DNA of 64,000 nucleotides. Origin: Bacteroidota bacterium (GTDB lineage: Bacteria; Bacteroidota; Bacteroidia; AKYH767-A; OLB10). How positions within the stretch are numbered: the stretch's first letter is position 1; every line of letters begins with the position of its first letter. The notes below the pieces were generated by a model that searched no databases, was not told the origin of the DNA, and saw only the letters and a program-made list of their open reading frames with translations. Shown piece by piece: positions 52,101 through 61,018 of the stretch. Made by a program: the position numbers and the translations under genes. The stretch is taken from positions 62,001-126,000 of the forward strand of contig JADKIC010000008.1 of NCBI GenBank assembly GCA_016721435.1, written 5' to 3'.

Positions 52101-52653
52101 GTTTCAGGTAATAGTAAATACAGTATAAGGTGATAGTGATACTAATTGCAGCACAAAAAATGTAGTTACGCTTAATTAAATGTTCAGGTATTGGTAGTGA
52201 AGAGATGATAGTAGTATGAAAGGTCAAGGAAGAAAGGAAAAGTACAACAGGTAGAGCTGCCACCGCAATTAATAAGTGCTTTTCTTTTTCAGTGAATAGA
52301 AAAAATGTTCCGGCAGCAATAGGAAAGAAAAACAAAAATATATCTGAATCATTTCCGGCTCTAAGATTTGATAGATAAACAAATGCGTTGATAGAGATCA
52401 AAAAAACATTTCGTGAAGTATTGTATTGTCCGGTGTTGAATAAATACAAACAGAATATGTATGTAGCTGTTATTGGTAAATTATTGTACACTATTTCATT
52501 CAGCCCATTGATAGCTTGCAGAACTATAAATACAATCGAAATAAGGATAGAGGCCAGAATGACCCGGTGCAACGTGGATAGCCTCCTGTTTTCAATTTCC
52601 TGAATGGGTTCACTGAATTTTGGATATATTATTTTTCGAAGCAAAGGGTGCAT
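49165..52653 (-). CDS. Membrane hybrid histidine kinase (6TM-PAS-PAS-HisKA-HATPase-REC-REC-REC)
   Basis: An intact 1162-residue signalling protein. About six membrane helices occupy residues 28-190. Two PAS domains follow (IGDPICQFDLDFNVRQYNES; ILITDNEFKVTWTNPFFKEI with the PAC-like EPFWSYISSSPVYD), then a coiled coil (about 450-555). The HisKA histidine is in FLANMSHELRTPLNSIIILS, and the ATPase has LLSNAINFTSPGGNV, GIGIPEDKQK and GTGLGLSISKELTHLL. Three receivers end it: LLIIEDDETF / LLDMNLPG, LVIEDSPEQS / ILDLNLPK and LVVDDDARN / LMDIMMPG. The middle receiver is short. It probably passes phosphate to the neighbouring REC-kinase; the signal is unknown. Confidence 0.92.
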   Translation of the reverse strand: MHPLLRKIIYPKFSEPIQEIENRRLSTLHRVILASILISIVFIVLQAINGLNEIVYNNLPITATYIFCLYLFNTGQYNTSRNVFLISINAFVYLSNLRAGNDSDIFLFFFPIAAGTFFLFTEKEKHLLIAVAALPVVLFLSSLTFHTTIISSLPIPEHLIKRNYIFCAAISITITLYCIYYYLKLYHNSTLLIKSQKASLKSLIENIGDPICQFDLDFNVRQYNESFSAFMLTIFNVDIKLHPSLTNISRENTSTNQNQEVWKNHFKDAFNGSIMSTETQFTDNGRTLYFELKINPVKVNSIICGAVMTLKDITSRVNNEQLLKRNLEEKQKLSTVANTIKHSILITDNEFKVTWTNPFFKEITKFTAGEIMKQPVLNSLCGPLTDTTGVNDLLKDLASGRSSTIETIFIQKNKEPFWSYISSSPVYDDNNCITGHIFIALDITDRKRSEEQLQLLLTHAQKLNKELTDRDTELQASIRKLNKQSWEIQISKQHLQKKKSELEESNKELNIKARKLEQNNSAIVLQNKELEEARKAISQKAELLEQVSKYKSEFLANMSHELRTPLNSIIILSRLLAENKDSNLNRKQIEFAHVVHKSGTDLLNLINDILDLSKIEAGKIEIEKAEFEISPFCKDIWNSIQPTAKSKNIHFSLQNNITSTPTIFTDEMRLSQILKNLLSNAINFTSPGGNVCLTISEQESGLIRFEVKDDGIGIPEDKQKLIFESFKQVDGSISRRFGGTGLGLSISKELTHLLSGKIAVISKEGEGSTFIVEIPIGQTNIHPGITNERRLLIIEDDETFAKILEKMALREGFKTEICHRGDTGYLRIKESKPDAVLLDMNLPGINGWNLIKRIRSEKDIAQIPIHVVSSAKASDSPTVLPFVSWFEKPASTSQLTSIFRNLKNTIGNNHKVLVIEDSPEQSMVVKQMLKRQGITCEIAETGMDGISKLIHESFDCIILDLNLPKEAPEFSAIPVIVYSSRELNDKEKLFLKDYASSYINKNTDHIESLLEETTLFLQSVQEQKNRSQFFGKLPDKKKILNGKKVLVVDDDARNIYALSSMLELYGMEIHTENDGASAVKYLEKNPNTDLVLMDIMMPGMNGYEATKSIRRIEHLSGIPIIAVTAKAMKGDREHSLSCGMDEHITKPIEGNSLITIISNLFQ

Positions 52654-53102
52654 ATTTTCGTATTTTGAACAGGTTGACTATTCTATACGTTTGCCCTCCG
52701 GTACTGGTTTGTTAATAGTTAATGGCGACATGTAAGTTTTTATGTTTTTTTAACAGTTTTCAGACTTTGAAATATTGACAAAATAGGAATTGCATTTCTT
52801 GCATATTTTATTTGCCTGATCAGCTACGATTGACAGGTGTATTAATTTATGTAATGTATTGAAAAACAATAATATTAACAACTTTTTATTTCTTTTGTTC
52901 CCATACTGGTTTTTGTAGAGATGAGCTGATGAACAGTTGAAACCAAATGTGATTTGTAAGAAAAGAATAAAAGTCTCCGTATTTAATCAAAGTAAGGAAT
53001 GAAAAATTCTAGTGACACCTGCGTTCGGCTTAAATTCCTTGATTTTCGTTGGAAATTGATGTTTAGAACAGATGTGTTACCGAAAAAAAATGGCAACATA
53101 GC
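52654..53102. other. Intergenic stretch without recognised features
   Basis: About 450 bases of AT-rich DNA between the large kinase gene and tamL, both on the minus strand. I see no ORF of note, no RNA gene, no strong hairpin and no exact TAnnTTTG box. The kinase promoter presumably lies in the half near 52654. Confidence 0.4.
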
Positions 53103-55444
53103 TTAGAATGGATAACCAATGCCAAAGTTAAAAGTTATATCACTCAATTCATTTGCATCCAAGACCCATCGTTCACCTTGTGCTAATGCAGGGTCTTTTA
53201 TTTTAATTGCTCCATCCATCCTTAGTATAAAAAAAGTAAAGTCAAAACGGATACCTAAACCTGAGCCTAATGCAATTTGATCAGCGAAGGTGTCGAATTT
53301 AAATTTCCCATCTTCACTCGTGGAGATTTTATTGATGATCCATATGTTTCCGGCATCAAGAAATGCTGCCCCTTTGAGCTTTCTGTAAATATCAAAACGA
53401 TATTCAAAGTTGCCGGTTAATTTCAAATCTCCAAATCGCTCAAAAAAGTCTTCTTTGTCGTTGGTTCCGGGTCCAAGTTGTCGGGTGCGCCATGCGCGAA
53501 TATCGTTCGGGCCTCCGGCAAAAAAACTTTTTTCAAAGGGTAATTGTAAGGAGTTTCCGTACGAGACACCCAATCCAACAGCAATTCTAAATACAGCCAG
53601 TGCATTGGAAATACTGATTGGACTATATAATCGAATATCAAAATCAGGTCTTATGTATTGAGCAAACCGGACATTTAAAAAGGTGGCAGGGGATGATTTG
53701 GAAATACTTTCATTGTTTATTTTTTTGCCAGATAAATACTGTTTCCGGCAAATTCAAGATTGGCACGAAAGAAGAAATATTTTCGCTTTATTTTTAAATC
53801 CTGATTGTTGAAAATATAACTGAGTCGTTCCGTAGAAATGAAATGATCCACATAACCTAATATGATATTAGGGTCTCCTAGTTCATTTAATTGTTGAGTG
53901 AAAGCAGGATCTAATTTTACTTTAAGATAGTTTAAATCTGCAGGATAGAAATAAATACGATTGTATTTAGTGGTTTTAATACTGTAAGAGTAGGAGAGAT
54001 TGAAAAGTTGTCTGAAATATTCCGGACGGTTTTGAGTATTAAAACCGGCATTTATAGAAGTGATAGGGTTGCTGACTATCTTCAATTTATCAAAATGAAA
54101 TGGCCATAATCCTCTGGGGAAATTCAGCGAGATTTCAGGTCCTACTTCATAAGCATTGAATAAGGCGAGCTGTCGGGTGCTTTCATAGGTAGTATCTCCA
54201 AAATTTTGTTGTAACTCAAGTCCTGCCTTAATTCTGAAATTAAAACTCTCTGCTCCCTTGAAAATATTTTTATTTCGATAAGATAGGTTTCCGAGAATTC
54301 CGAAGTTACCTCCGTTATTCGTTCCATCAAATTCGATTTTATACTCTTGTCGGGGTTGGGGAGAAAGCAAGATATAGCAACGCAAAGGATTATTGGTATC
54401 CTCAGGTCCGGGATATTCCGGTTCTATCCTGATATTGACAAATTTAAAAATCCCAAGATCAGAAAGTCGTTTGTAAGTTAAATCTATATCCGATTGAGCA
54501 AATATGGAATCCTTTCGAATGAAAATATGTTCGGCTAAATGTTTAGCCTTGTGGCGAAGTTCGAGTTTTCCTCTTGAAATAAATTTTAATTTTTCAAATT
54601 CAGTTGTATCCTTCGCAATAGTGTCATTGGCAGAAATGGGATCATAGTCTACTTCAATATAAACTTCTTTAAAGTAATTTTTCTTGTGTACGATAAATGA
54701 ATCAGGTGCCGTAATAATATCTCTGTTGCTGACTTTCGGATTCGTTAAATACAACCAGACATCTACCTGTTGGGATTTCAGAGACGAATCTATCTGATAA
54801 GTGATGTATTGTGGATTAAAGTTGTAGTATCCGTTGTTCCGCAATGAAATCGAAATTCTTTCCCTTTCACTTTGTAATAATGACACCGAATAAATGTCTC
54901 CGGATTTAATTTGAAATTCCGTACTGTCGCTAAATATAAAGTCGCGAATTTCTGTATCTGAAATATTGTAACTGATGTTTCTGATTTTATAGGGCTTGCC
55001 GGATTTTAAGGTGTATATGACTTTTGCTTTTTTCTTTTTGTAAATAGTAGTGTCATTTATATCAGCATTGAAGTAACCATTGTTCTGAAAGAAGATAGAA
55101 ATCTGCTCCGTTGACTTAAAGGTGAGCCCGGTATCTAATAAAACGGGCTGCTCACCAATCGCCGTTTTTAGCCATTTTTTAAATTTCGTCTCCTTACCGA
55201 TTTGAGAGAGATTGTACACACCAAGGTGAAACCTGAATACACCCAGAATCTTTCTGTTAGGTTTTTGCTTAATTATCGAATTGACGTTCTCATTAAATTC
55301 TGTTCGGTCAGATTTAATAATATTTTTGTCCAGCAAGTGTTGCCCCTCCGGAATGGATCGGGTAACATTGCAGGCACCGGCAAGCATTAAAAATGCCGGC
55401 ATTAGTGCTGAATATAAAATATAAGATAGTTTCCCGTTCCTCAT
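53103..55444 (-). CDS. tamL: Translocation and assembly module lipoprotein TamL (BamA/TamA family)
   Basis: An Omp85-family outer-membrane lipoprotein of Bacteroidota. The lipoprotein signal ends in MLAGACNVTRSIPEGQHLLD; POTRA domains follow (DRTEFNENVNSIIKQKPNRK; FFQNNGYFNADINDTTI; SQSDIDLTYKRLSDLGIFKF-type repeats), then a C-terminal beta-barrel starting around GTNNGGNFGILGNLSYRNKN and ending DITFNFGIGYPF, with the Omp85 motif in FFAGGPNDIRAWRTRQLGPG. A missing A in a seven-A run near 53723 splits it; corrected length is about 780 residues. It works with TamB, which is not in the window. Divergent from the RNA methyltransferase gene. Confidence 0.88.
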
Positions 55445-55489
55445 AGCACGGCGGGTGTAAATGTACGGATCAGAACCTTATAACCTGAT

Positions 55490-56257
55490 ATGATTTCAAA
55501 AGCAGTTATTAAACACCTGCGCTTACTGCAGTTGAAGAAGAGGAGGGATGAGCTTGGACTCTTTCCGGTAGAAGGTCCTAAGTTGGTAGAGGAGCTGCTG
55601 CGAAATAAGTCCTGGAAGGTAGCTGAGCTCTATGCTACAGACGAATGGGAGGTGCCTTTCGAACTATCTTCCCCTGAAGTGGTTCGGGTTTCCGAGAATG
55701 AACTGATTCAAATTTCCGGTCAACAGCAACCGAACAAAGTTTTGGCAGTGGCTGAAATGAAAGTTGCGAATGAGGATATTTCAGTTCCCGCCTCCGGATT
55801 TCACCTTTTGTTGAATCAGATTCGTGACCCTGGAAATTTAGGTACCATTATTCGTATCGCGGATTGGTTTGGTGTGGATGGAATGTTTTGTTCGGTGGAT
55901 ACGGTTGATTGTTATAACCCTAAAGTAGTTCAATCCTCCATGGGAAGCTTATTTCGAGTTGTACCTGTTTATATTTCGCTTGAAAAACTGCTGGTTGAAA
56001 ATGCGCAATCAGCTAAATTGGCAGTATACTCCTCTCATCTTCAAGGAGATAATTTGTTTTCAGCCGATCTGAAGAAGGATGCTTTTGTGGTAATGGGTAA
56101 TGAAAGTCGTGGTGTTGAGCCCGCACTCAATCCATTTATAACAAAATCAATTCTAATCCCATCAAAAAGTGGTCTCAATGAAAAAGCGGAATCACTGAAT
56201 GTCGCTGTCGCCACAGGTATTGTATGTTCCGAATGGCTAAGAAGGTTTAGTAGCTGA
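55490..56257 (+). CDS. TrmH/SpoU-family RNA 2'-O-methyltransferase
   Basis: Methylates a ribose in rRNA or tRNA. The N-terminal substrate-binding domain has LLQLKKRRDELGLFPVEGPKLVEELL. The SPOUT trefoil-knot domain has HLLLNQIRDPGNLGTIIRIAD (motif 1, with the catalytic arginine), FVVMGNESRGVEPALNP (motif 2) and ILIPSKSGLNEKAESLNVAV (motif 3). Length is 255 residues. It starts 45 bp from the divergent tamL, a pairing common in this phylum. Which nucleotide it modifies cannot be told from sequence. Confidence 0.9.
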   Translation: MISKAVIKHLRLLQLKKRRDELGLFPVEGPKLVEELLRNKSWKVAELYATDEWEVPFELSSPEVVRVSENELIQISGQQQPNKVLAVAEMKVANEDISVPASGFHLLLNQIRDPGNLGTIIRIADWFGVDGMFCSVDTVDCYNPKVVQSSMGSLFRVVPVYISLEKLLVENAQSAKLAVYSSHLQGDNLFSADLKKDAFVVMGNESRGVEPALNPFITKSILIPSKSGLNEKAESLNVAVATGIVCSEWLRRFSS

Positions 56258-56369
56258 CTTTTAATGAATTAGTGATGTGAAGAGCGGCTATTGTTAGGAG
56301 TTACAGTTCAAATACACGTTAAGGCTGATGTGATTTTCAAAATTTTACTTTTCAAACTGAATATAAAAA

Positions 56370-56760
56370 TCAATTCAATTTAGAGGGAACTACCATCTTG
56401 AACTCAGGAATTTTAACAAAAACAGCTTCTTGTCATATTGGCGCTCCATCAAATAGGTGCCGAACATTTTCCTAGTTCTGTGTTAAGATTACATCCGGAA
56501 ACATACCGGTATGTTTCGCCCGGGGCAATATACGGCTGCTCTCCCACAACTCCTTCTCCTTCAACCTCCCGACGGGTGTTATCGGAATCAACGATATACC
56601 AATGCCTTCTTTTTAACCGAATGGCCTGCTCACTATCGTTTTTGATCGTGATCCGATAAGCAAATACATAATGTGATTGCGCCGGGTTACTATGAGTGGG
56701 CTGATAAAATGTCTCAACACTTACCCTGATTCCTGCTGTTACTTCGGTAAAAATTGCCAT
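56370..56760 (-). CDS. apaG: ApaG domain protein
   Basis: A small beta-sandwich protein of about 130 residues, linked to metal and phosphate metabolism in enterobacteria; its biochemical role is still unclear. I start at ATG 56760 (MAIFTEVTAGIRVSVETFYQ). YVFAYRITIKNDSEQAIRLK, RRHWYIVDSDN and GVVGEQPYIAPGETYRYVSG are the family signature. Two missing bases, in an A run near 56459 and a T run near 56418, hide the end; corrected it reads MFGTYLMERQYDKKLFFVKI, then PEFKMVVPSKLN. It is convergent with the RNA methyltransferase gene. Confidence 0.85.
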
Positions 56761-56866
56761 GTTTGTTATGTGTTCTCCAAAAATATAGACATCACTTGAA
56801 TTTAACAACAGATTTTGACCAACTAACTGATAGAGATGGTAAAGGAACTAATTTAGATGGAGTAAT

Positions 56867-58162
56867 TTAAAATCCTCCCGAAAAGGCTTTTAAATAACCG
56901 ATCAGACGGGAATACCGGACGCCGGTTTCATTCCAATAAACAAATATATCGTATTCATTACGAGTTTCATAATGGCTTCCTTCCGTCTCTAAAACACTGT
57001 TATCCTTGTTTTTGCCTTCTATGCTGTAGCGGTAATCATAATAACCTTGCTTTACAGAGAGTGTTTTATAATAATATCCGCTGTCCGGCTGATAGTCCAT
57101 CCTATAAGGCATATCTCTTCTCCAATCCGTAAAATGTCCCTCTACAAACACAGCCCCTGAAGTATATGCCTCATCCGCCTTTAACCTGAATAAGACTTGG
57201 ATATAATCTCCTTCTAATTTCGCATCCCTGCTTTCATAAATTTTATTCAGGAATTTACCATTGATGTCATCATTTGAACTGTAACGTTGACTGGCTAAAG
57301 AAATGTCTTTCTTGAGTACAGCAGTAAGACTACGTCCATTCCTGTCATCCGTATACTTTTCAATACACTGCGTTAGAAATCGTGTGGTTCTGATATCAAA
57401 ATTTCTGAATTCACTTCCTCCTTCAAATACATTTCCTTCTTCATAATTGTATTCGAGTAGTTCGTTGGTGGCGAAATTGGGTTTGAGATTGCTTATCCTG
57501 CTATTTGGATTTCCATTTTGAAGGAGAACCAGTTTAATGTCGGAGTAGGGGCTGGTCACCGCTAACCCTCTGAGGGTAACTTTTAAATCTGCCTCCTGGT
57601 GGGAGTTTCTTTGTTCAATTATGGTGGCTCTATGTATATTGGGTTGAATCTCTACGCGCTGTTCAACAACATAAAATCTTTTTGAAATAATTATAGAGTC
57701 CGGATCCGTAGAGTCGTAAACGATGAGCAAAAAATTACCGGATATTGTCGGTTTCATTTGTGCATTAGGAAAATCGAGCTGATAGTGCCAGTAATCGGTT
57801 AGCGTATTTAAAGAGTGCTTATAGTCCGTAATATGATCTGTATAAAAGCCTTCGAGATAATCATTTTCGCTCAATAGGGAAGGCCGCCAATCCGGATCAC
57901 AATGTTGAATCCTGTAACTGTAATCTATAATATCATTACTTAGTAAATCAAAATGGAGTCGCAGCTGATCACTACTGCCCAACAGCAAGATGGGGTCACT
58001 TAACTCCTGTCCGTTCCTTTCAAAAAATGCAGTGCGGATATCAGGGTGATAAATATAATCTTCATAACGGATACGTCGCGGATTAAAATAATCGGCATCA
58101 TCCTGACAGATTCCCGAGAAGGGTATCAGCCCTAAAACCAGAAGAAGGAATTTTCTAATCAT
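56867..58162 (-). CDS. Type IX secretion system plug protein (DUF5103)
   Basis: A secreted 431-residue protein with a signal peptide (MIRKFLLLVLGLIPFSGICQ). DYIYHPDIRTAFFERNGQEL, YSYRIQHCDPDWRPSLLSEN and DYLEGFYTDHITDYKHSLNT, then the later NFDIRTTRFLTQCIEKY and a C-terminal Ig-like VFVEGHFTDWRRD region, are typical of DUF5103, identified as the plug of the SprA translocon in the T9SS. Its presence indicates a working type IX system in this organism. Its ATG overlaps the end of the ABC-F gene by 8 bp. Intact frame. Confidence 0.85.
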   Translation of the reverse strand: MIRKFLLLVLGLIPFSGICQDDADYFNPRRIRYEDYIYHPDIRTAFFERNGQELSDPILLLGSSDQLRLHFDLLSNDIIDYSYRIQHCDPDWRPSLLSENDYLEGFYTDHITDYKHSLNTLTDYWHYQLDFPNAQMKPTISGNFLLIVYDSTDPDSIIISKRFYVVEQRVEIQPNIHRATIIEQRNSHQEADLKVTLRGLAVTSPYSDIKLVLLQNGNPNSRISNLKPNFATNELLEYNYEEGNVFEGGSEFRNFDIRTTRFLTQCIEKYTDDRNGRSLTAVLKKDISLASQRYSSNDDINGKFLNKIYESRDAKLEGDYIQVLFRLKADEAYTSGAVFVEGHFTDWRRDMPYRMDYQPDSGYYYKTLSVKQGYYDYRYSIEGKNKDNSVLETEGSHYETRNEYDIFVYWNETGVRYSRLIGYLKAFSGGF

Positions 58163-60071
58163 TCATCTCAATGAGTTTCAAATAATGTGCTTCCCACTCA
58201 TTTTCTGCATGCTTTAATGCTCTGCTGCATTTCTCATATTCCTCTTGAAACTTCTTGTACAATTGTCCATTTTGATAGACTTCAGGCTTGCTTAATTCCA
58301 GACTCAGTTTTTCGTGTTCCGTTCGAAATACCGCAACTTCGGCATCCCATTTTTTTACCAGTTGCTCAAGTTTGGTTTTTTCTTTCTTTTTGTCTTTGTC
58401 AGCCGTATTGTTCTTCGTTTCTTTTTTTGCAACTACCGGAGCAGCTACAACTTTCACCGGCTGCGATTTTTGTTGTTTCTGTTCCTTCTGCCATGTTTCA
58501 AATTCGTTATATGTTCCCGGATATTCTTTTAACTCTTTGTTTTCAATGTACCAGATTTTGTTGGCGATCCGGGATAGAAAATACCGGTCATGAGATACAA
58601 CAATGTAGGTGCCTTCATATTTGTTTAGTACTTCAACAAGTACATTTACACTTTGAATGTCTAAGTGGTTGGTCGGTTCATCCAGGAGGAGAAAGTTTGC
58701 TCTGGCCAGAATGGTTTTTGCCAATGCAACACGCGCCCTTTCACCACCGGAGAGGACTTTTATTTTCTTGAAAACATCATCTCCTTTCAGCAAGAAGGCC
58801 CCAAGTAATGAACGCAGATAGGTGTCGGTTTCGTCGGGTGCCGTTGATCGCAACTCGTCGAGGGCATCATTTTCCTTGTTCAGACTTTCTAACTGATGCT
58901 GTGCGTAGAAAGCCGGAATGACGTTATGCGTAGGTTCCGCTTTCCCTTCAAAAATTTCCGTGCCATCAATCATTCTCAGTAAAGTAGATTTCCCTTTTCC
59001 ATTAGCTCCAATAAAGGCAATTTTATCTCCTCTCGATATTTCAGCTTCGGTATTTTTCATTAACTCCACTTCACCATAAGCCTTTCGATCAATATGCAAT
59101 TTACTGATGATGCGTCCCGGTTGCCGGTCTACGGCAAATTTTATTTTTATGGCAGCGGAAGGACCTTCAACAGCATCCACACGATCTAACTTTTCAAGAG
59201 CTTTCACACGGGATTGTACTGCACTTGCTTTTGAAGCTTTGGCCCTGAATCGCTCGATAAAACGTTCCTGTTCTTTGATATATTTTTCCTGATTTTTAAA
59301 AGCATTTTGTTGCAATACTTGTCGCTCCTCTTTTTCAATGAGATAGTCCGAGTAATTGCCGGTATACAAAGTCAGTTTTTCGTTTTCCAGCTCGCCGATC
59401 TTCGTCACTATTTTATCTAGAAAATATCTATCATGTGATACAATGACCACTGCACCTTCATAGTCGTGTAGATAACTCTCCAGCCATTGTATGGACGGAA
59501 GGTCAAGGTGATTGGTCGGCTCATCCAGCAAGAGCAAATGGGGATTTTGCAATAAAGTTTTTGCAAGCATCACACGCATTCTCCATCCTCCTGAAAATTC
59601 TTTTAAAGGTCGGGATAAATCAGCTGTATTGAAACCAAGTCCTTCCAGAATAGATTCCGCTTTTGACTGCAATTGGTATCCGTCAAGGGCTTCGTATTCA
59701 CTTTGTAACCGATGGAGTTTATCCAATATCTGATCGCTATGATCCGTTTCCAGTTTGTGAAGTATTATCTCTATTTCTTCATGCAACTTGTTGGCCTTTT
59801 CAAAAGCTTCCATGGCTACATCTAGAATAGATTTATCCGATAAGTAACTCAATAAATCCTGATTTAAAAAACCAAGTACAAGGTCGTTGCGTTTTGAAAT
59901 GTTCCCGCTTCCGGGACTATATTCTCCGCTGATGATTCGGAGTAAAGTGGATTTTCCTGTTCCATTTGCTCCAATCAATCCTATTTTTTCCTGTGGCCGG
60001 ATATGCCAGTTTAATTCGCTGAATAATGTTCTCGATCCGAATTCAAATGATATTTGCTGTAGTACAAACAC
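58155..60071 (-). CDS. ABC-F family ATPase (Uup/YheS type)
   Basis: A soluble protein with two ABC domains and no membrane part, acting on ribosomes. Walker A motifs are IGANGTGKSTLLRIISG and IGANGKGKSTLLRMIDG, signatures LKEFSGGWRMRVMLAKTLL and VLSGGERARVALAKTIL, Walker B LLLLDEPTNHLDLPS and LLLDEPTNHLDIQS. The linker around residues 245-300 is the P-site tRNA interaction motif region (RFIERFRAKASKASAVQSRV). A lysine-rich part and a coiled coil (LEQLVKKWDAEVAVFRTEHE) end it, as in Uup. 638 residues, intact. The subtype within ABC-F is not certain. Confidence 0.9.
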   Translation of the reverse strand: MFVLQQISFEFGSRTLFSELNWHIRPQEKIGLIGANGTGKSTLLRIISGEYSPGSGNISKRNDLVLGFLNQDLLSYLSDKSILDVAMEAFEKANKLHEEIEIILHKLETDHSDQILDKLHRLQSEYEALDGYQLQSKAESILEGLGFNTADLSRPLKEFSGGWRMRVMLAKTLLQNPHLLLLDEPTNHLDLPSIQWLESYLHDYEGAVVIVSHDRYFLDKIVTKIGELENEKLTLYTGNYSDYLIEKEERQVLQQNAFKNQEKYIKEQERFIERFRAKASKASAVQSRVKALEKLDRVDAVEGPSAAIKIKFAVDRQPGRIISKLHIDRKAYGEVELMKNTEAEISRGDKIAFIGANGKGKSTLLRMIDGTEIFEGKAEPTHNVIPAFYAQHQLESLNKENDALDELRSTAPDETDTYLRSLLGAFLLKGDDVFKKIKVLSGGERARVALAKTILARANFLLLDEPTNHLDIQSVNVLVEVLNKYEGTYIVVSHDRYFLSRIANKIWYIENKELKEYPGTYNEFETWQKEQKQQKSQPVKVVAAPVVAKKETKNNTADKDKKKEKTKLEQLVKKWDAEVAVFRTEHEKLSLELSKPEVYQNGQLYKKFQEEYEKCSRALKHAENEWEAHYLKLIEMND

Positions 60072-60074
60072 GTC

Positions 60075-60818
60075 TTATAATTTAATTATTTTTCCTGTAC
60101 CCGTGATCTGTTGGGTAATTGTTCCAGGGTTTCCCTTGTAATAGATATTGCCGATATATTCAATTTTTGCATCCAGAATGTTCAGCGCATTGGTGTAAAT
60201 ATCATTCGTACCACGATTGTTAATATATACATTTTTAGATTCCAGTAATAGACAATTCATTTTTCCATATCCAACATGATACATGTATAAATTCTCCGCC
60301 GTTCCTTCAGAAACAATGTCAGCCGGACCGTTGTGAATAGCTAGAGTGATAATTTCAGAATTAGTTTTTGTATGATAATTTCCAAGTCCGTTGAAGATAT
60401 CCATTCTAAATATTTTTCCTTTTAAAGTGTCAGTAAACGTCACATCGCCATTGCCATCTTCAATAAAAATACTCTCCAACTGATCGGTCCATATCTCAAC
60501 CTCTAATTTCGGATCAAGTTTACGTACCCAATTGCATTTATTGGTATTTCTGATTTGGAGTATACCGGATTCCACTTTTGTTTCAATACCTTCTACTAAA
60601 TTTTCACCGGCAGTCACTCTCATCCTTCGCACTGAATCCACATGTACAATGAGGTCCACATTGCTCGTCAGATATACTCCCTGAATCAATGGTAAATTCC
60701 GCTCCTCACTCACCACATCTCCCGTACCATGAAAACACTCACATATATCACTGCATCCCGTAAAAAACAGAACAATAGTGAATAATAGTATTGGCAGTTT
60801 CATTTTAGTATTCATCAT
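60075..60818 (-). CDS. DUF2807 (GIN domain) lipoprotein
   Basis: A lipoprotein with a signal ending at a lipobox (LLFTIVLFFTGCSD; cysteine about residue 22). The rest is a repetitive beta-helix-like GIN domain: EERNLPLIQGVYLTSNVDLI, VHVDSVRRMRVTAGENLVEG, LEVEIWTDQLESIFIEDGNG and NVYINNRGTNDIYTNALNIL are typical. This family is widespread in Bacteroidota and was once described as a putative autotransporter adhesin head; its function is not known. 247 residues (or 242 from the second in-frame ATG region, MKLPILL). It lies 3 bases upstream of the ABC-F gene, probably co-transcribed. Confidence 0.82.
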   Translation of the reverse strand: MMNTKMKLPILLFTIVLFFTGCSDICECFHGTGDVVSEERNLPLIQGVYLTSNVDLIVHVDSVRRMRVTAGENLVEGIETKVESGILQIRNTNKCNWVRKLDPKLEVEIWTDQLESIFIEDGNGDVTFTDTLKGKIFRMDIFNGLGNYHTKTNSEIITLAIHNGPADIVSEGTAENLYMYHVGYGKMNCLLLESKNVYINNRGTNDIYTNALNILDAKIEYIGNIYYKGNPGTITQQITGTGKIIKL

Positions 60819-60856
60819 TTATTCAAGATACAATAATTTCTAACTTCAATTTAATT

Positions 60857-61018
60857 CCTGCTTCCTGCTCCCTGCTCCCTGCTCCCTGCTCCCGGTTTCC
60901 CAATCTCTAATTCTGACTCCCAAAATCTTAACTCTTAATTCCTCGCATTTAATTCTTAATGCTTCGCCCTTAATTCTTAATTCTTAATTCTGAATTCTGA
61001 ATTCTGAATTCTGAATTA
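60857..61018. repeat. Heptamer satellite (CCTGCTC and TTAATTC/TGAATTC units)
   Basis: Five copies of a CCTGCT(T/C) heptamer stand at 60857-60891. A degenerate stretch with TTAATTC- and CTTAATT-like words follows, then at 60971-61018 regular 7-bp units: three TAATTCT followed by several GAATTCT. Both halves have the same period of 7. The array reaches the stop codon of the PagL-like gene. It is non-coding and likely changes length by slippage. Confidence 0.75.

Noticed and set aside
1..58000. Homopolymer frame breaks as phase variation or programmed frameshifting
   Set aside because: The runs are too short (2-7 nt) for efficient slippage, and they affect housekeeping genes at random places, without slippery heptamers plus downstream structures.
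58187..58771. Plus-strand ORF of 194 codons with Cys/Leu-rich protein over the ABC-F gene
   Set aside because: It is antisense to the conserved ABC-F coding sequence, without a plausible start region or family motif.
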